A stretch of 64,000 bases of DNA from Chloroflexota bacterium (GTDB lineage: Bacteria > Chloroflexota > Dehalococcoidia > Bin125), in contig QGNQ01000003.1 in assembly GCA_003228175.2 (NCBI GenBank), forward strand, positions 62,001-126,000. The letters are read 5' to 3'. Every line of letters begins with the position of its first letter. The stretch's first letter is position 1. The notes beneath the pieces are model-generated. The model worked only from the letters and a program-made list of their open reading frames with translations, was not told the origin of the DNA and ran no database searches. Positions 10,901 through 18,322 of this stretch are shown in pieces. Made by a program: the position numbers and the translations under genes.

Positions 10901-10912
10901 AAGGAGCGAGCG

Positions 10913-12007
10913 ATGGGCACGCAGGCACGAGTGGTCGTACTCCCCCCGGGGACGCAAGAATTGCGGGTGGAGGATCTAGAGCTGCCGGAGCCCGGTCCGA
11001 CGCAGGTGGTGATCAAGCAGTTCGCCTCGGGCGTCTGTCACTCGCAGCTGCATCAGATGCACCGGGAGCGAACCGCGCCGACCGTGCTCGGTCACGAGTC
11101 GACGGGCGTCGTCCTCCAGACCGGATCCGACGTTAGCCACGTGCAGGAGGGCGACACGGTCCTGGTGACCTGGGTCCCCCGCGACGCCGCTTCGGCGGAC
11201 ACCCCTCCGGCCCCGCTGGAGATCCCGGTCATCGGCAGCCTCGCGAGAGCACAGGGCGTCTTCACCTGGGCCGACCACACAATCTGCGACGGCCAGTACG
11301 TCGTCAAGGTCGATGCCAGCACGCCGCACGACGTGACCGCGATCATCGGTTGCGCGGTGATGACGGGCGCGGGCGCCGTCGTGAACTCGGCCGGCGTGCA
11401 GCCGGGCGAGAGCGTCGCCGTCTTCGGGGTGGGCGGCGTGGGGCTGTCGGCGGTAGTGGGCGCGAAGGTGGCGGGCGCGGACCCGATCATCGCCGTCGAC
11501 TTGGACGAGGCAAAGCTGGAGTTCGCCAAGCGCTTCGGGGCCACGCACACGTTTAACGCCTCCAAAGTCGACCCGGTCGCGGCGGTGCATGATCTGACGC
11601 CACATCCCGGTGAGTTCACGATCTCGCAGCACCCCGTCTCCGGCGCCGACTTCGCCTTCGACTGCATCGGTGTCCGGCAGACGATGGAGCAGATCGTGCC
11701 GGCGGTGCGGCCGGGGAACTTCGGCGTCCGGGCGGGCGGGACGGCAGTTCTCGTGGGGGTGCCGAGCACGCCGGTCGAGCTCGTCGCGGGCGACGTGCTG
11801 GTCAGCGAGAAGCGCTTCATCGGCAGCATCGGCGGCTCCTGCGTGCCTGAGCGCGATTTCCCGATGTTCCTGGAGTGGCATCGCGACGGGCGGCTGGACC
11901 TGGAGGCAATGGTGACGGCACGCTACGGCATCGACGAGATCAACGAGGCGACGCGGGCGCTGGCCGCCGGGGAGATCAGCGGCCGGGCGATCCTGGAATT
12001 CGCCTAG
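10913..12007 (+). CDS. Zinc-type medium-chain alcohol dehydrogenase lacking the structural-zinc lobe
   Basis: NAD(P)-dependent medium-chain dehydrogenase of 364 residues; the natural alcohol or aldehyde substrate is unknown. Catalytic zinc ligands are visible as Cys42 (SGVCHSQ), His61-Glu62 (LGHEST) and Cys147 (IIGCAVMTG). The Rossmann motif is FGVGGVGLSAV, and AVDLDEAKLEFAKRFGA follows it. The four-cysteine structural-zinc loop normally found near residue 100 in class I/III enzymes is replaced by a cysteine-free Pro/Ala-rich segment (about residues 88-112). The ATG at 10913 has a GGAG Shine-Dalgarno with 6-nt spacing, directly abutting the upstream hairpin. No obvious pathway partner is adjacent. 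Confidence 0.87.
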   Translation: MGTQARVVVLPPGTQELRVEDLELPEPGPTQVVIKQFASGVCHSQLHQMHRERTAPTVLGHESTGVVLQTGSDVSHVQEGDTVLVTWVPRDAASADTPPAPLEIPVIGSLARAQGVFTWADHTICDGQYVVKVDASTPHDVTAIIGCAVMTGAGAVVNSAGVQPGESVAVFGVGGVGLSAVVGAKVAGADPIIAVDLDEAKLEFAKRFGATHTFNASKVDPVAAVHDLTPHPGEFTISQHPVSGADFAFDCIGVRQTMEQIVPAVRPGNFGVRAGGTAVLVGVPSTPVELVAGDVLVSEKRFIGSIGGSCVPERDFPMFLEWHRDGRLDLEAMVTARYGIDEINEATRALAAGEISGRAILEFA

Positions 12008-12409
12008 GCGCTCGGCCACTTCAAACACTGGAGTCAGTCTCTGACGACGGAGAGCGCCTATGAACAGGGCGTTTTCAGATTCGGTACCTCTTTATGTCGT
12101 GTCCTTACGCGAACATTGCACGCGAGGCGGAACCGGCTTTCCGGGCCCAGCGTTTTGTTGTCAGGAGGGCCATCGAAAGCGGGACCGATCAGTACCGTCA
12201 CCCCGCCCGCCTTCCTCCGGCTCCCCGGCTGGAGGAAATGCCGATTCGGTCTCGCCGCTCTCCGGACCATTACGAGCCGTTCGACTTCGGTCGAGCGGCT
12301 CGTTTTGGTTTGCCCCTTGGGGGGTGTTGGTATTTGAGGGAGATTCCCCCTCGATCTAGGCTGGGGCCGACGCGGCCAACCGGGCCGCAACTTGCGACAG
12401 GGGGCGCGC
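12008..12409 (+). other. 402-bp gene-free stretch with strong RNA hairpins
   Basis: Short open frames here have no convincing protein character. On the plus strand two strong hairpins occur: 12212-12237 (11-bp stem TTCCTCCGGCT/GGCTGGAGGAA with two G-U pairs and a CCCC loop) and the terminator at 12274-12301. A smaller palindrome, GTCAG-TCT-CTGAC, lies near 12040, and GAGGG/CCCTC flanks 12338-12354 just before the dioxygenase gene. The terminator ends some transcript 270 nt beyond the dehydrogenase stop, so this may be a long 3' untranslated region or a small structured RNA. I could not match it to tmRNA, SRP RNA, RNase P RNA or a riboswitch. Confidence 0.35.
12274..12312 (+). terminator. Strong intrinsic terminator with UUCG tetraloop
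   Basis: The arms GAGCCGTTCGAC and GTCGAGCGGCTC form a 12-bp stem (one G-U pair) capped by the C(UUCG)G tetraloop, an especially stable loop, and followed by GTTTTGGTTTG. The T-rich side is on the plus strand, which fixes the direction. The same 12-nt tail follows the minus-strand terminator at 33926-33961. Confidence 0.78.
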
Positions 12410-13240
12410 ATGACCACCACATCGATCGCTGCTAGCTACGAACGCGACGGCTTCGTCTCGCCGATCGAGTTACTGAGCGAGGCGGAAGCGGTCGCGTTGC
12501 GCGCCGATCTGGAGGCGGGGGAGGCCGAACTCGCGGATCAACCCGACAAGCTCGCGCTGCTGCGCGGGAACCTGCCGCAGATCCTGCCTTCCTTCGCGGC
12601 GCTGGTCCGCCAGCCGCGTCTGATCGACATGGTCTCGCAGGTACTGGGCCCGGACCTGCTGGTCTGGGGCACGAACACGTTTATCAAAGAGCCGCGCACG
12701 CCCAATCACCTGAGCTGGCACCAGGACCTGACCTATTGGGGCCTGGACGACGAACAGGAGCTGACCGCCTGGGTGGCGCTCTCCCCGGCGACGACGGCGA
12801 GCGGCTGTATGCGCTTCGTGGCGGGCAGTCACGCCCGCCCCATCGTGCCGCACGTGGACACCTTTGCGCAGAACAACATGCTCACGCGCGGGCAGGAGAT
12901 CGCCGTCGATGTGGATGAGGCGGAGGCGACGGACGTGGAGCTGCGCCCGGGCCAGTGCTCGATGCACCACGGCCACCTCTTCCACGCCTCCGGCCCTAAC
13001 AGCAGCGACGACCGCCGCATCGGCATCGCGGTGCGTTACATCACCCCGGCGATGGCGATGCAGGGTGGCGAACGCCCACTGGCGTCGCTGGTCAGCGGAG
13101 AGGATCGCTACGGGCATTTCGAGCTGATGCCGCCGCCGGCGGGGCGGCTGCAGGAGGCCGACTTTGCGCGCGTGCGCCGGCACCAAGCGATCATGCGCCC
13201 GATCCTCTTCCAGGGCGCCGACGAGTCGAAGCGGGGTTAG
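12410..13240 (+). CDS. Phytanoyl-CoA dioxygenase (PhyH) family protein
   Basis: Non-haem Fe(II)/2-oxoglutarate oxygenase of 276 residues; PhyH-family members hydroxylate many small molecules and the substrate cannot be told here. The iron-binding facial triad is visible as His104-x-Asp106 (LSWHQDLTYWG) and distal His192 (HLFHASGPN). The Arg that usually anchors 2-oxoglutarate is probably in DDRRIGIAVRY. The cupin core is framed by ELTAWVALSPAT and SGCMRFVAGSH, both typical. The ATG at 12410 is chosen because family similarity begins at YERDGFVSPIELLS; only a G-rich stretch (AGGGGG) serves as a possible ribosome site. It stands alone, convergent with the sdh operon. Confidence 0.85.
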   Translation: MTTTSIAASYERDGFVSPIELLSEAEAVALRADLEAGEAELADQPDKLALLRGNLPQILPSFAALVRQPRLIDMVSQVLGPDLLVWGTNTFIKEPRTPNHLSWHQDLTYWGLDDEQELTAWVALSPATTASGCMRFVAGSHARPIVPHVDTFAQNNMLTRGQEIAVDVDEAEATDVELRPGQCSMHHGHLFHASGPNSSDDRRIGIAVRYITPAMAMQGGERPLASLVSGEDRYGHFELMPPPAGRLQEADFARVRRHQAIMRPILFQGADESKRG

Positions 13241-13313
13241 TGGACCTCGCCGGAGCCGCATACTCCGCGGCGGCGCACTCGGACCAACCGCGCTCCCGGC
13301 GCGGCGCGGCCGG

Positions 13314-14189
13314 CTAGATGCCGGCCTTTTCGAGCAGCGGCTTGGTGTTGACGACGTGGCGGTTGAGGCCGAGCTTCTCCGGCTCGATACCCATGGCCAG
13401 GCCGATCAGCTGCGGGATATGCAGGATCGGCAGGTCCAGCTTGCGCTTGATCACGCGGGCGGCGTCGGCCTGCTGGGCGTCCAGGTTGAGGTGGCAGAGG
13501 GGGCAGGGCGTGACGAGCGCGTCGGCGCCTTTGTCCTGCGCCTCACCCAGATGCGTCCCCGCCATGGTCAGCGAATTCTTCTTGTTGGTGGTCAGGATGG
13601 GGAAGCCGCAGCACTTGGTCATGCCGTCGTAGGTGACCGATGTGGCGCCGACCAGTTCGATCGCGGCCTCCAGGCTGCGACGGCGGTGCGGCTGCTTGTC
13701 GAAGCCCAGGACGCGCTCGGGACGCAGGATGTAGCAGCCGTAGAACGGGCCCAGGTTGAGCTCGGTGAGGGGGGTGGTGATGAGGTGGTTGAGCTTGCCC
13801 GCCTCCAGGTCCTCCAGAAGGATCCAGAGCAGGTGTCGCGGCTCCACACTGCCCTCGTACGACAGCCCTTCAGGCGCCAGACGCTGGTTGATCTGTGCAC
13901 GGTAGTCGGCGTTGCCCAGCTTCTCTTGGGCAAGGCTGTGCACACCGACGCAGGTGGAGCAGATGTCCATCAAGGGCAGGTCCATCTGCTCCGCCATGGC
14001 CAAGGTGCGGGCGTTGAGCGTGTCGGCCAGGAAGGGGTCGCCGTCGGAGATGATGCCCGCCCCGGTGCAGGCGGCCGCGTCCAGTTCGACCAGCTCGATG
14101 CCGATGTGCTCGGCCACGGCGAGCGTGGACTTGTAGAGCTCGGGTGCGGCCCCGCGCGCGACGCAGCCGGGCCAGAAAGCGTATTTCAC
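13314..14189 (-). CDS. sdhE: CCG-domain protein, SdhE/HdrB-like third subunit of succinate dehydrogenase
   Basis: A 291-residue cysteine-rich protein with two CCG domains, as in heterodisulfide reductase HdrB and in SdhE of type-E succinate:quinone reductases. The second domain is canonical: Cys152, Cys193-Cys194-Gly195, Cys229 and Cys232 (CPLC). The first has Cys9, Cys41, Cys77 and Cys80 but reads CTG (41-43) instead of CCG. There is no membrane segment. It lies 8 nt after sdhB in an sdhA-sdhB-sdhE operon, where it takes the place of the haem-binding SdhC/SdhD anchor. Family knowledge suggests it binds a special Fe-S cluster and links the soluble dimer to quinone at the membrane; that role is inferred. 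Confidence 0.83.
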   Translation of the reverse strand: MKYAFWPGCVARGAAPELYKSTLAVAEHIGIELVELDAAACTGAGIISDGDPFLADTLNARTLAMAEQMDLPLMDICSTCVGVHSLAQEKLGNADYRAQINQRLAPEGLSYEGSVEPRHLLWILLEDLEAGKLNHLITTPLTELNLGPFYGCYILRPERVLGFDKQPHRRRSLEAAIELVGATSVTYDGMTKCCGFPILTTNKKNSLTMAGTHLGEAQDKGADALVTPCPLCHLNLDAQQADAARVIKRKLDLPILHIPQLIGLAMGIEPEKLGLNRHVVNTKPLLEKAGI

Positions 14190-14197
14190 AGGGGCTC

Positions 14198-15238
14198 CTA
14201 GCCTTCCAACGCTTCGGCGTAATGGGTGCTAAACGCCGCACGGTTGACGTCGTGATGGTGCTTGGCGTCTTCAACCTCGTCGAAGATGCGCTTGATCTGC
14301 TGCTTGCCCTCTTTGCTGGCCCCGTGCCGCCTGGCCGCGACGAGCAGCTTGCGCGACTTGAGCAGGCGGATCGCGCCGGGCGTGTAGCCCAACATCTCGG
14401 GGATCGCGCCGGGTCGCACCCCGGCCGAGAGGATCGGTAGCGTCGCCTCGTCCAGGCGGCCACGCTTCTTGACGCCACCGGCGAAGGCCTTGGAGTGGCG
14501 GCTGCCGTGGTTGTTGGTGACGCCCGCTTTGATGGCCTCGGTGCGCAGCTCCATGATGGCGTCCATGGGCAGGACATCCTTGGGGCAGGCCTCGACGCAC
14601 ATGAAGCAGCGGGTGCAGTCCCAAATGCCGCCCTCCATGCGGGAGAGCTTCTCCAGCCGCTCCTGCCGCTGTGAGTCGCGACTGTCCATCACAAAGCGAT
14701 AGGCCTTGGCCAGCGCCGCTGGGCCGAGGAACTTTGGGTCGACGGAGGCGACGGTACAGTCCGAGTAGCAGGCCCCGCAGTGGATGCAGGTGGAGGCGTG
14801 CTGCCAGTGGTCGAAGTCGTCCTTGTCCTGGCGATACTCGCGCGCGGGCGGCTCCTGGCCCTCGAACGGCTTGAGCCAGGTCTGGGCGCGGTCGAATTGC
14901 CGCATGAACTTGTCGGTGTCGACGACCAGGTCCTTGATGACGGTTTGATTGCCTTGCGGGCCAATGTGGATCGGGTTGCCGCGCTCGGCGGCGGCCGGCA
15001 CTTGGGTCTGGCAGGCCAGCCCGGAGCGGCCGTTGATCTTGATCGCGCAGGAGCCGCAGATCGCGTGTCGGCAGGACATGCGCAGCGAGAGCGTGCCGTC
15101 CTGGTCCCAGCGAATCATGTTCAGGCAGTCGAGCACGGTTTCGCCGGCCTCGTAGTCAACGCTGAACTCTTGCTCATAGGCGCGGTCTTCGACCGGGTCG
15201 TACCGGTCAATGACGAACGTCTGCTGCGGCATAGCCAT
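14198..15238 (-). CDS. sdhB: Succinate dehydrogenase iron-sulfur subunit, type-E-like extended form
   Basis: Electron-transfer subunit of succinate dehydrogenase. At 346 residues it is about 100 longer than the usual SdhB. The plant-type [2Fe-2S] ligands are Cys56, Cys61, Cys64 and Cys76. The first ferredoxin motif is Cys151/154/157/161 (CIHCGACYSDC). The second is Cys208/211/214/218 (CTRCFMCVEACP). Ordinary SdhB has no cysteine at the equivalent of 211 and binds [3Fe-4S] there; the extra cysteine predicts a second [4Fe-4S], as described for archaeal type-E enzymes. The C-terminal extension (GSRHSKAFAGGVKKRG onward) resembles HdrC-type tails. It lies between sdhA and sdhE on the minus strand. 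Confidence 0.92.
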   Translation of the reverse strand: MAMPQQTFVIDRYDPVEDRAYEQEFSVDYEAGETVLDCLNMIRWDQDGTLSLRMSCRHAICGSCAIKINGRSGLACQTQVPAAAERGNPIHIGPQGNQTVIKDLVVDTDKFMRQFDRAQTWLKPFEGQEPPAREYRQDKDDFDHWQHASTCIHCGACYSDCTVASVDPKFLGPAALAKAYRFVMDSRDSQRQERLEKLSRMEGGIWDCTRCFMCVEACPKDVLPMDAIMELRTEAIKAGVTNNHGSRHSKAFAGGVKKRGRLDEATLPILSAGVRPGAIPEMLGYTPGAIRLLKSRKLLVAARRHGASKEGKQQIKRIFDEVEDAKHHHDVNRAAFSTHYAEALEG

Positions 15239-15289
15239 CCTCCATCGCGTCGCTGGCGGTCGCGGCGCGCCCCTCGGTCGAGGGGCGTG

Positions 15290-17020
15290 CTAGTACTTGC
15301 GCTCCTCGGGCGGGTAGGCCGCGCGGTGGCGCGGGCTCATGTTGACCTCGGAGTAGGTCAGACGCGGGCCATCAGCCTCGCGATAGGCGAGCGTGTGCTT
15401 GTACCAATTGTCGTCGTCCCGTGTGGCGAAGTCGCGCCGAGCGTGGCCACCGCGGCTCTCCTGGCGATTGAGGGCGCCGGAGACGATGACTTCAGAGAAC
15501 TCCAGCATGTGCCCGACTTCAATGGCGTCCAGCAGGTCCGTATTGAAGGTGGTGGTGCGGTCGTCGATGCGGGCCTTGGCGAAGCGGGCCTGAAGATCCT
15601 TGACGGTGCTCAAACACTCCTGCAGCGCGCCCTGCTCCCGGAAGACGCCGCACTTTTCCATCATCACGTCGCGCAGGTCGGAGCGAATGGCGCCGACGTT
15701 CTCGCTGCCTTCGCCCTGAAGGAAGCGATTGACTTCGTCGATCGCGGGCTGCATCTCGCCCTCGGTGATGCGCGTGGGATCCAGGTCCTTGACGTGCTCG
15801 CGGATGTTCTTGCCGGTGCGGCGGCCGAAGACCACGGCCTCCAGCAGCGAGTTGGTGCCCAGCCGGTTGGCCCCGTGCACGGAGACACAGGAGCACTCAC
15901 CGGCGGCGTAGAAGCCGGTGATGGGGGTGTTGTCCTGGTCTTTGAGCCGCACCTGGCCGTCGATGTCGCAGGGGATCCCGCCCATCGAGTAGTGCGCTGT
16001 GGGCTGGATCGGGATCGGCTCGACGAGCGGGTCCAGCCCGGCGAAGTCGCGCGCCAGGTGCATGACGGAGGGCAGGGCGTAGCGGATGCGTTCCTCACCA
16101 ATGGGGCGCAGGTCCATGAAGACGGAGTCCCCCTTGGCGGTGACGCCGCGTCCGTTGTCGACCTCGGTTTGCTCGGCCCGGGCGACGATATCGCGCGGGG
16201 CGAGCTCCATGGCCCCGGCGGCATAGTCCTCCATGAAGCGCTTGCCGTCGGCGTTGACGAGGTGGGCGCCCTCGCCGCGGGCGGCCTCGCTGAGCAGGAT
16301 GCCGGAGCCCTGTAATCCCGTGGGATGGAACTGCACGAACTCCATGTCCTGCAAGGGGATACCGGCGCGATAGGCCATGACGACGCCGTCGCCGGTGGAG
16401 GCGAAGGCGTTGGTCGTGATGCGGAAGGTGCGACCGTAGCCACCGGTGGCGAACATCACGGCCTTGGCCTGCACGGCTTCGATCTGGCCGGTCAGGATGT
16501 CGTAGGCGATGAGCCCTTGGCAGGTGTTGTCGCGCACGATCAGATCCAGCGCATACCACTCGCTGTAGACCTTGACGCCCTTCTTGAGCAACTGCTCAAA
16601 GAGGACCGTGAGCAGGGCATGACCGGTGCGGTCGGCGGCGTAGACGGCGCGGGGCTCAGAGTGTCCGCCGAAGCGGCGCTGGGCGATGCGCCCGTCCTCC
16701 ATGCGCGAGAAGGCGCAGCCCATGTGCTCCAACTCGAAGATGTTCTCCGGCGCCTCGCGGCCCAGAATCTCCGCCGCGTCCTGGTCGACGAGGAAGTCGC
16801 CACCTTTGACGGTGTCGTACATGTGCAGTTCCCAGCCGTCCCCGTCGGAGGAGTTGCCGAGCGAGGCCGCGATTCCGCCCTGGGCGGCGCCGGAGTGGGA
16901 TCGCAAAGGGTGGACCTTGGTCAGGATGGCGACATCGATGCTGGGGTCCTCAGCCACTTCCAGTGCGGCGCGCATACCCGCCAGGCCGGACCCCACTATC
17001 AAGACATCGTGTTCCAGCAC
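15290..17020 (-). CDS. sdhA: Succinate dehydrogenase flavoprotein subunit
   Basis: Catalytic FAD subunit oxidising succinate to fumarate; 576 residues, the normal size. The dinucleotide fold is VLIVGSGLAGMRAAL. The histidine that covalently binds FAD is in SHSGAAQGGIAASLG, and the substrate-binding and catalytic Arg region is GANRLGTNSLLEAVVFGRR. FHPTGLQGSGILLSEAARGEG and YSMGGIPCDIDGQV are further signatures. The GTG start at 17020 has GGGAGG 6 nt upstream. It is the first gene of the sdhABE operon, with a promoter candidate at 17137-17165. The acn-mdh-fumC cluster lies close by on the other strand. Confidence 0.95.
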   Translation of the reverse strand: MLEHDVLIVGSGLAGMRAALEVAEDPSIDVAILTKVHPLRSHSGAAQGGIAASLGNSSDGDGWELHMYDTVKGGDFLVDQDAAEILGREAPENIFELEHMGCAFSRMEDGRIAQRRFGGHSEPRAVYAADRTGHALLTVLFEQLLKKGVKVYSEWYALDLIVRDNTCQGLIAYDILTGQIEAVQAKAVMFATGGYGRTFRITTNAFASTGDGVVMAYRAGIPLQDMEFVQFHPTGLQGSGILLSEAARGEGAHLVNADGKRFMEDYAAGAMELAPRDIVARAEQTEVDNGRGVTAKGDSVFMDLRPIGEERIRYALPSVMHLARDFAGLDPLVEPIPIQPTAHYSMGGIPCDIDGQVRLKDQDNTPITGFYAAGECSCVSVHGANRLGTNSLLEAVVFGRRTGKNIREHVKDLDPTRITEGEMQPAIDEVNRFLQGEGSENVGAIRSDLRDVMMEKCGVFREQGALQECLSTVKDLQARFAKARIDDRTTTFNTDLLDAIEVGHMLEFSEVIVSGALNRQESRGGHARRDFATRDDDNWYKHTLAYREADGPRLTYSEVNMSPRHRAAYPPEERKY

Positions 17021-17136
17021 TGGCGGCCTCCCTGAAATTCACGGGCCCTGATGAACCGGACCCGGGCAAGCGCGCGCGGGGTGGGGCGGCATCCAGACGC
17101 CGCAGCATCACGCCGGGCCGCAAGTGGGCAGGCAGG

Positions 17137-17165
17137 ATCGTACACCCGGGCTCTGGGCCGTTCAA
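17137..17165 (-). promoter_or_regulatory. Candidate sigma-70-type promoter of sdhABE
   Basis: On the minus strand TTGAAC (-35), a 17-nt spacer and TACGAT (-10) lie about 110 nt upstream of the sdhA GTG. The match is 4 of 6 at both boxes. The -35 box overlaps the 3' end of the upstream reductase gene. Confidence 0.45.
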
Positions 17166-17578
17166 TTTCGCGAGACGCCGGCGGTCGGATCGGTGGTCGG
17201 TTCGTCCAGGAGGCGGAACCGCACGATCACGGCGTCTGGCCGGGCAGCCGCCGCGGCCAGGACGCTGCCCTCGAAAAGGTCGGGCAGGGAGGACTCGGCA
17301 GGCAGGATCTCGGCGTGCGCCGGATACTCGAGACCACGGAGCCGCACTCGGATGGGGGCGACGAGGCGGAGATTGCGCCACCAGAGGCGATCGCGACGCG
17401 AGAGAACGTAGAGATCGGGCTCGGCGGGGATGTACTGCACCGGCGTCGCTCGCCAGTGACCGCTCCGACGACCCGTGGTCTCCACGATTATGACCGCGGG
17501 CAGGAGTCGCCAGAGCGGGGATCGCAGGAGCAGTCGGACCAGGGGGTTAAGGCCAAAGCGCGTGAATCGCCCGAGCAT
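17162..17578 (-). CDS. Deazaflavin (F420)-dependent nitroreductase-family protein
   Basis: A 138-residue split-barrel protein of the Ddn-like nitroreductase/quinone-reductase family, members of which use reduced F420 to reduce quinones or nitroaromatics. The N-terminal block NPLVRLLLRSPLWRLLP resembles the amphipathic membrane-association helix of Ddn. The core motif VETTGRRSGHWRATPVQYI is the usual TTGR-SG cofactor-binding region, followed by WWRNLR. It lies upstream of sdhA on the same strand, 55 nt downstream of the antitoxin gene. A role in quinone metabolism near the succinate dehydrogenase is possible but inferred from position only. Confidence 0.75.
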   Translation of the reverse strand: MLGRFTRFGLNPLVRLLLRSPLWRLLPAVIIVETTGRRSGHWRATPVQYIPAEPDLYVLSRRDRLWWRNLRLVAPIRVRLRGLEYPAHAEILPAESSLPDLFEGSVLAAAAARPDAVIVRFRLLDEPTTDPTAGVSRN

Positions 17579-17633
17579 GCGCGAAGGCTAGAGCGCTGGA
17601 GGAGGGGCCGCATCAGGGCAACGCTGGAGGTCG

Positions 17634-17954
17634 CTACACGCTGGCGGGTCGACGTCTGGCGCGCTTCTGCTGCGCTTTGGCAAGGTCGTAGGATGTCTGC
17701 AGGTTCATCCAGGTTTTTGGCGACATCCCAAGCGCCCTCGAGAGATCGAGAGCAGTCTCTGCGCTGACACTTCTCCGCGCCTGACAGAGGTCATTGACCA
17801 GCCGGGCGGGCCGGTCCATGAGCTTCGCTAGCTTGGCTTGCGTCCAGCCGCGTGCCTCCAGCTCCTCACGGATATACGCGCCTGGGTGAATCGGCGTATC
17901 GGGTCCGTCGTATCGGTACGGTCCGGGCTTGGTCCTTTTCGAGCTAGTCGTCAT
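17634..17954 (-). CDS. higA: HigA-family addiction-module antitoxin (XRE-type)
   Basis: A 106-residue DNA-binding antitoxin. The motif HPGAYIREELEARGWTQAKL leads into a helix-turn-helix (about residues 35-75, with LAKLMDRPARLVNDLCQARR and SAETALDLSRALG), the classical HigA arrangement, and ends PKTWMNLQTSYDLAKAQ. The C-terminus is basic. It overlaps the 3' end of the toxin-like pseudogene by 11 nt, giving the toxin-first order usual for higBA. Since the toxin is broken, this antitoxin may persist as a stand-alone regulator. Confidence 0.85.
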   Translation of the reverse strand: MTTSSKRTKPGPYRYDGPDTPIHPGAYIREELEARGWTQAKLAKLMDRPARLVNDLCQARRSVSAETALDLSRALGMSPKTWMNLQTSYDLAKAQQKRARRRPASV

Positions 17955-18239
17955 AGTGGTCGCTCACCTCCTCAATGGTCACAGCGGCGTCACCCTGAAT
18001 CGACACGATGAGTCGCCATCGTTGACCCAGATCGATGGCATGCTCCGCCCTTCGGGCTCCCTTCAGCGGATGCGCTCGCCAGGACCGCCGTTCGAATGCT
18101 TCCGCCCAGTGATCCAGGCTCGCGAGAGGTTTACGGTTAGAACGTACTTGCGCCCAACAGCGGGTCCCCATCGCCGGATAGCGAGATTCTCGCTGTCGGC
18201 GGCGCTCTTGAGCGCGCGGGTTCGGAAGTAGATCTCGAT
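17944..18239 (-). pseudogene. higB: HigB/RelE-type toxin, start codon lost and frameshifted
   Basis: Two frames together reconstruct a HigB-like toxin. The upstream frame reads IEIYFRTRALKSAADSENLA then IRRWGPAVGRKYVLTVNL, matching HigB N-termini (usually MEI-F-T-L). The downstream frame reads ASLDHWAEAFERRSWRAHPL then KGARR, ending TIEEVSDHYDD next to higA. Restoring one missing base around 18124-18129 (minus strand CTCTC) would join them. The expected ATG is ATC at 18237-18239, with an in-frame TGA 15 nt before it and no other start between. A continuous reading frame covers the C-terminal half, but its N-terminus does not look like a toxin. Decay is likely; a base-call error could explain the frameshift but not also the start. 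Confidence 0.7.
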
Positions 18240-18322
18240 GCCGCGTGACCTGTCTCACGAGCCTGTTCAATGAGGGTATGCTACGTCATCTGGTGACCAT
18301 CTGACCAGATCCGAGGGTCGCT

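Noticed and set aside
12060-12435. Several 70-120-codon frames in the gap before the dioxygenase gene
   Set aside because: They overlap in three frames, run through strong hairpins, and their translations show no hydrophobic core or motif; a non-coding or structured-RNA reading fits better.
14780-16315. A 511-codon open frame on the plus strand
   Set aside because: It runs antisense to sdhB and sdhA, crosses their junction and has repetitive Gly/Val/Asp-rich sequence; such frames are common in very GC-rich DNA.
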